Part shown: positions 60,077 through 64,000 of the stretch, piece after piece
Position numbering within the stretch: the stretch's first letter is position 1
How the letters are laid out: every line of letters starts with the position of its first letter
Source of the DNA: Micromonospora sp. WMMD1102
GTDB taxonomy: Bacteria; Actinomycetota; Actinomycetes; Mycobacteriales; Micromonosporaceae
Length of the DNA stretch: 64,000 nucleotides
Direction of reading: 5' to 3'
Assembly (NCBI RefSeq): GCF_029626265.1
Contig: NZ_JARUBN010000001.1
Coordinates: 5,521,001-5,585,000, forward strand
Notes under the pieces: model-generated
Told to the model about the DNA's origin: nothing
Seen by the model: the letters and a program-made list of their open reading frames with translations, nothing else
The model's database searches: none
Translations under genes and position numbers: made by a program

Positions 60077-61084
60077 TCACTCCTTGCTGCTGAACGCGGC
60101 GTCGAAGGCCGCGCTCGGCGCGTCGAAGGCGAGCCGGCGGACGAACTGCAACGCCTCGGGCGCACCGACCAGGCGGTCCATCCCGGCGTCCTCCCACTCG
60201 ATCGAGATCGGGCCGTCGTAGCCGATCGCGTTCAGCGCCCGGAACGAGTCCTCCCATGGCACGTCGCCGTGCCCGGTGGAGACGAAGTCCCAGCCCCGGC
60301 GCAGGTCGGCCCAGGGCAGGTGGGAGGCGAGGCGTCCCCGCCGCCCGTCCCCGGTACGCACCTTCGCGTCCTTGCAGTCGACGTGGTAGATCCGGTCGGC
60401 GAAGTCGAAGATGAAGTTCACCGGGTCGAGTTCCTGCCAGACGAAGTGCGACGGATCCCAGTTCAGCCCGAACGCCGGCCGGTGCCCGATCGCCTCCAGG
60501 GTCCGCCGGGTGGTCCAGTAGTCGTACGCGATCTCGCTCGGGTGCACCTCGTGGGCGAACCGCACCCCCACCTCGTCGAAGACGTCGAGGATCGGGTTCC
60601 ACCGGTCGGCGAAGTCCTGGTAGCCCTTCTCGATCATCGACGGCGGGACCGGCGGGAACATCGCCAGGGTGTGCCAGATCGACGAGCCGGTGAACCCGAC
60701 GACGGTCTTGACGCCGAGCTTCGCCGCCGCCCGGGCGGTGTCCTTGATCTCCTCGGCGGCCCGCTGCCGGACCCCCTCCGGCTCCCCGTCGCCCCAGATC
60801 CGGGCCGGCAGGATGTCCTGGTGCCGCTCGTCGATCGGGTGGTCGCAGACCGCCTGCCCGACGAGGTGGTTGGAGATCGTCCAGACCTTGAGGTTGTACT
60901 TGGCCAGCGTCTGGCGCTTACGGTCGACGTACGAGTCGTCGGCGAGGGCCTTGTCGACCTCGAAGTGGTCACCCCAGCAGGCGATCTCCAGCCCGTCGTA
61001 GCCCCACTCCGAGGCGAGCCGGCACACCTCCTCGAACGGTAGGTCGGCCCACTGGCCGGTGAAGAGCGTGATGGGTCGCGCCAT
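60077..61084 (-). CDS. Sugar phosphate isomerase/epimerase (xylose-isomerase-like TIM barrel)
   Basis: The 335-residue protein has the AP endonuclease 2 / xylose isomerase-like barrel. It starts [20 protein letters not shown]. Metal-site segments are [15 protein letters not shown] (Glu), [12 protein letters not shown] (Asp/His), YHVDCKDAK (His/Asp) and [11 protein letters not shown] (Glu). The family interconverts ketoses or inositol-type sugars. There are no transporter genes next to it. It is divided from the ThuA gene by a terminator, but both run in the same direction. Confidence 0.9.
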   Translation of the reverse strand: MARPITLFTGQWADLPFEEVCRLASEWGYDGLEIACWGDHFEVDKALADDSYVDRKRQTLAKYNLKVWTISNHLVGQAVCDHPIDERHQDILPARIWGDGEPEGVRQRAAEEIKDTARAAAKLGVKTVVGFTGSSIWHTLAMFPPVPPSMIEKGYQDFADRWNPILDVFDEVGVRFAHEVHPSEIAYDYWTTRRTLEAIGHRPAFGLNWDPSHFVWQELDPVNFIFDFADRIYHVDCKDAKVRTGDGRRGRLASHLPWADLRRGWDFVSTGHGDVPWEDSFRALNAIGYDGPISIEWEDAGMDRLVGAPEALQFVRRLAFDAPSAAFDAAFSSKE

Positions 61085-61314
61085 GGTCTGTCTCCCTGTT
61101 GATGATCACACGCGGGATTCGCGACTGCGCCGGCTCGGCGCCGGTGGACCGGGGCGAGGGTGGCCGTCCGGGACGGTGGCGGAACCTCCCCCGGCGGACG
61201 GTCGGCAGGTGCGCACCCGCACCTGGGCCGGGCGGGTTGCGCCTCCCGCCCGGTCGCCGGCCGACGCCGGGGATCGCCACGACCACTCTAGGCCGTGCCG
61301 GCCGGGCCTAGGAA

Positions 61315-61352
61315 GCCCCGCCCCCCGGCCGAAGCGGACCGGGAGGCGGGGC
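61315..61352 (-). terminator. Terminator after the ThuA-ricin gene
   Basis: A stem of GCCCCGCC with GGCGGGGC and an extended CCGG/CCGG, slightly bulged, lies 30 bases after the stop codon of the minus-strand gene. Confidence 0.7.
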
Positions 61353-61381
61353 GGGACGGGCCGGCAGAGCGCCTGGTCACG

Positions 61382-63535
61382 TCATGGCAGGGTCCACCTC
61401 TGGTTGGCCGCTCCGCTGATGCACTGCCACAGGTGCACGTCCTGGCCGTCCGCCGAGCTGTTGTTCGACACGTCCAGGCACTTGCCGGAGCCGGGGTGGC
61501 GCAGGGTGCCGTCCGACTGGGCGGTCCAGTTCTGCGCCGCGCCGGAGTTGCAGGTCCAGAGCTGGATCTTCGTGCCGTTCGCCGTACCGGACCCGGAGAC
61601 GTCGAGGCACTTGCCCAGGGCCCGCAGGGTCTGCCCGTTGCGGGTCCAGGTCTGCCGGGCCGAACCGGAGACGCAGGTGTTGATCTGCGCCTGGGCGCCG
61701 TCGGCGGTGTTGCCGCCGTCGATCTCCAGGCACTTGCCGGCGAGCCCGACCACCGGCCCGGTGCCCGAGGGGGTGGGGGTGGTCGACCGGACCAGGGTGA
61801 ACTCGTCGACGTCGTAGAGCCCGCTGCCGGAGCCGGCGACGGTCAGGTAGAGGTTCTGGGTGCCGCTCGGCACACCGTTCAGCGCGGCGTTCACCGTGGT
61901 GAAGTTGTCCCAGCCGCCGGTGTTGGCGATCGTCGCCGTGCCGAGCACCGAACCGGTCTGTGAACCGCTCCGGACCTGGAGGGTGCCGCCGGCACCGCCG
62001 GAGGCGATCCGGGCCCGCAGCGAGGTGACCCCGGTCAGGTTCTGCCCGTTGTACGCCGCCCAGTCGCCCGGGTCCAGGTACCCGATCACCGAGCCGCCGA
62101 CGGCGCTGGCCTTGCCGACCACGGTGACCCCGCTCTGCGCGCTGAACGCCTCGGCCTGCACGGTGGTGTTGGTGCCCGGGTCCGGGTCGGGGTTGCCGCC
62201 GAGTTCCTTGATCCGGATGTTCCGGAACGAGACGTCGTCGCCGGTGCCGTGGTTCTGGATCCCGACGTAGCCGGCCAGTGACCGCACCGGGTCGGTGTTG
62301 GTGAAGTCGTTCACCAGTGCACCGTTCAGGTAGACCCGCAGCCGCTCCCCCTCGACCAGGATCTCGTAGCTGTTCCACTCTCCCGGCGGGTTCAGCGCGG
62401 CGTCCCGGGCGGCGATGTCCGCCGACTTGAAGCCGTAGATCGCCCCGGTGGTCCGGTCGGCGGTGTCGGTGGCGTCGATCTGCACCTCGTAGCCGTTGTC
62501 GATCGCCGACTGCGGGTCGGTCGACGACGGGAAGCCGACGAACACCCCCGAGTTGTCGTCGCCGGGCATCCGCCAGTCCAGCTTCAGCGAGTACGACGTG
62601 TACTGCTTGGCGCTGTACCAGTACAGGCCCATGCCGCCGGTCGAGGTGAGCGTGGCGTCGGAGTTGGTGAAGCTGCCCGGCCCGGCCTGGGACCAGCCGG
62701 TGGTCGAGCCGTTGTAGAGGGCGGTATAGCCGGACTCGGGCCGGCAGTCCGCCTTGGTCCGGGCGGCCGCGTACCGGATGCCGCCGAGCAGGTGCGCCCG
62801 GAAGTTCGACTCGGTGTACGAGGCCTGGGTGTGGCCGCCGCCGGTGTAGAAGGACCGGCCGCCCTCGTACGTCTTGCACCAGGCGTGCGGGTGGTCCGCA
62901 CCCATCCCGCCGCCGGAGTACGACGACTCGTCGAGGGTGGCCAGCACCCGGGCGGTGGACCGGGCGTTGGTGCGGTAGTTGTACCACTCGTCGGTGCGGG
63001 TCCAGGTCTGCGGCAGGTGGGCCGTCGCCGCGTGCGCCCGGTTCTCCACCTTCACGTTCGCCTGCTGGATCGCCGGGTGCGAGGCGAAGTACGCCCCGAC
63101 CAGGTTGCCGTAGAAGGACCAGTCGTACTCGGTGTCGGCGGCGGAGTGCACCCCGACGTATCCCCCGCCGGCCCGGATGTACGACTCGAAGGCGCTCTGT
63201 TGGCTGGCGTTGAGTACGTCGCCGGTGGTGTTGAGGAAGATCACCGCCTCGTACTGGGCCAGGTTGGCGGTGGTGAACGTGGCCGAGTCCTCGGTGGCGG
63301 TCACGGTGAAGCTGTTCGCCGAGCCGAGTTCCCGGATCGCCTGGATCCCGGCCGGGATGGCGTCGTGCCGGAACCCGGCGGTCTTGGAGAAGACCAGCAC
63401 GTCGTAGGGGGCGTCGGCGGCGCTGGCCGGGGCTGCCGGCACGGTGGTGCAGGCCAGGGCCACGAACGCGGTGGTGGCGAGACCGAGCAGGGTACGGGTC
63501 GGTCTCCGGTCGGGGCGGAACGGTCGTCTACGCAT
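61382..63535 (-). CDS. Secreted ThuA / DUF1080-like / CBM6-like / ricin-lectin protein
   Basis: The 717-residue exported protein starts at the ATG with AGGAGA 7 bases before. Signal peptide TLLGLATTAFVALACTTV, cleaved near ASAADAP. Domains: ThuA (about 42-270, YDVLVFSKTAGFRHDAI, GGYVGVHSAADTEYDW); DUF1080-like jelly roll (about 275-450, WSQAGPGSF, IDNGYEVQID); a carbohydrate-binding CBM6-like part (about 460-580, VQAEAFSAQSGV, YLDPGDWAAYNG); and a ricin-type trefoil (about 590-717) with three CLDV/QxW repeats ending NQRWTLP. It likely degrades or binds plant polysaccharide. Confidence 0.92.
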   Translation of the reverse strand: MRRRPFRPDRRPTRTLLGLATTAFVALACTTVPAAPASAADAPYDVLVFSKTAGFRHDAIPAGIQAIRELGSANSFTVTATEDSATFTTANLAQYEAVIFLNTTGDVLNASQQSAFESYIRAGGGYVGVHSAADTEYDWSFYGNLVGAYFASHPAIQQANVKVENRAHAATAHLPQTWTRTDEWYNYRTNARSTARVLATLDESSYSGGGMGADHPHAWCKTYEGGRSFYTGGGHTQASYTESNFRAHLLGGIRYAAARTKADCRPESGYTALYNGSTTGWSQAGPGSFTNSDATLTSTGGMGLYWYSAKQYTSYSLKLDWRMPGDDNSGVFVGFPSSTDPQSAIDNGYEVQIDATDTADRTTGAIYGFKSADIAARDAALNPPGEWNSYEILVEGERLRVYLNGALVNDFTNTDPVRSLAGYVGIQNHGTGDDVSFRNIRIKELGGNPDPDPGTNTTVQAEAFSAQSGVTVVGKASAVGGSVIGYLDPGDWAAYNGQNLTGVTSLRARIASGGAGGTLQVRSGSQTGSVLGTATIANTGGWDNFTTVNAALNGVPSGTQNLYLTVAGSGSGLYDVDEFTLVRSTTPTPSGTGPVVGLAGKCLEIDGGNTADGAQAQINTCVSGSARQTWTRNGQTLRALGKCLDVSGSGTANGTKIQLWTCNSGAAQNWTAQSDGTLRHPGSGKCLDVSNNSSADGQDVHLWQCISGAANQRWTLP

Positions 63536-63568
63536 CGTCGCTCTCCTCACGAGGGCGGTGGGGGGGAA

Positions 63569-63594
63569 GGGCCCCCGCGTCGGCGCGGGGGCCC
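63569..63594 (-). terminator. Terminator after the partial ricin-lectin gene
   Basis: A perfect 11-bp stem (GGGCCCCCGCG with its complement) and a TCGG loop, 12 bases after the stop of the minus-strand gene. Confidence 0.85.
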
Positions 63595-63605
63595 GACCGG
63601 TCACG

Positions 63606-64000
63606 TCAGGGCAGGGTCCAGCGCTGGTTGGCGGCGCCGGCTATGCACTCCCAGAGGTGCACGTCCTGGCCGTCGGTGGAGCTGTTGCTGGAGACGTCCA
63701 GGCACTTGCCCGAGTTCGGGTTGCGGACCGTGCCGTCGGACTGCGGAGCCCAGTTCTGGGCGGCACTGCCGTTACAGGTCCACAGCTGGATCTTGGTGCC
63801 GTTGGCGGTGCCGTTGCCGTTGACGTCCAGGCACTTGCCGAGCGTACGCAGGGTCTGTCCGTTGCGGGTCCAGGTCTGGTGGGCCGAACCCGTACAGCTC
63901 CAGATCTGTGCCTGCGCGCCGTCGGCGGTGTTGCCGCCGTCGATCTCCAGGCACTTGCCGGCCAGCCCGACGACCGGCCCGCTGCCCGACGGGGTGGAGG
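63606..64000 (-). CDS. Ricin-type lectin domain protein, C-terminal part (partial)
   Basis: Only the last 131 residues are in the window. They form a complete ricin-type beta-trefoil: CLEIDGGNTADGAQAQIWSC, then TWTRNGQTLRTLGKCLDVNG, NGTKIQLWTCNGSAAQNW and SGKCLDVSSNSSTDG, ending AANQRWTLP. It is very close to the lectin domain of the preceding ThuA protein. The catalytic part lies outside. It is probably another secreted carbohydrate-active enzyme, with the terminator downstream. Confidence 0.9.
   Translation of the reverse strand, partial: STPSGSGPVVGLAGKCLEIDGGNTADGAQAQIWSCTGSAHQTWTRNGQTLRTLGKCLDVNGNGTANGTKIQLWTCNGSAAQNWAPQSDGTVRNPNSGKCLDVSSNSSTDGQDVHLWECIAGAANQRWTLP

Overview
The window is one continuous stretch of very GC-rich actinobacterial chromosome. 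GTG and TTG starts are frequent, genes are tightly packed, and stop and start codons often overlap (ATGA, GTGA, TGATG). A mycothiol-dependent formaldehyde dehydrogenase, SARP and SigE-family regulators, a TIGR04222-type Gly/Cys-tailed membrane protein and ricin-type lectin enzymes all fit a filamentous actinomycete. The family Micromonosporaceae is my best guess, by inference from gene families rather than from any marker gene.

Layout. 1-8.75 kb is accessory: a DUF3696-type AAA ATPase coupled to an unknown gene that leaves the window, an EspC-like/YbaB-like/membrane-protein set whose last gene is split by a complete IS66 element (15-bp inverted repeats, 8-bp target duplication), and an orphan 1406-residue PglW-like NERD/double-kinase protein. 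8.9-19.2 kb holds a SARP regulator, a CGNR regulator divergent from a cAMP-phosphodiesterase-like enzyme across a clear palindrome, a LysE exporter, a lipoprotein, the TIGR04222 protein, a MarR regulator, a prolyl oligopeptidase and a CopC-CopD fusion. 19.3-34.2 kb is mostly housekeeping and signalling: two two-component pairs, a three-gene cation-transport module, the mycothiol dehydrogenase/MBL pair, a secreted C39 peptidase, a SigE-family factor with a probable anti-sigma partner, and a PLP dehydratase. 34.3-41 kb mixes intact genes (DUF72, TetR, YibE/F, VOC, a zinc-ribbon protein) with remnants, including a heavily decayed GH43 arabinanase-ricin gene.

41-45.4 kb is a graveyard of mobile elements (IS5-like, IS630-like and Tn3-like fragments) with a locally AT-richer patch and a truncated hydrolase. 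It also holds a PadR regulator/membrane protein pair with a leaderless, operator-overlapped promoter. 45.8-53.4 kb carries a sortase-type surface protein, an epoxide hydrolase, a secreted cyclophilin and a sulfatase operon in which the sulfatase is broken but its maturase is intact. 53.4-55.2 kb is a toxin-antitoxin cluster (VapBC, HigBA-like, a Phd-like fragment) beside tRNA-Met. 55.5-64 kb contains an FAD oxidoreductase/MMPL pair, tRNA-Asn, a YtxH-like protein, a sugar isomerase, and two ricin-lectin proteins (ThuA/DUF1080-like/CBM6-like/ricin, and a partial paralogue).

Two themes recur. First, short tandem duplications (24-38 bp units) occur at five places. Second, almost every broken reading frame can be repaired by restoring one missing base, so some breaks may be assembly errors and not true decay. 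The GH43 and transposase remnants also lack whole segments and are real relics.
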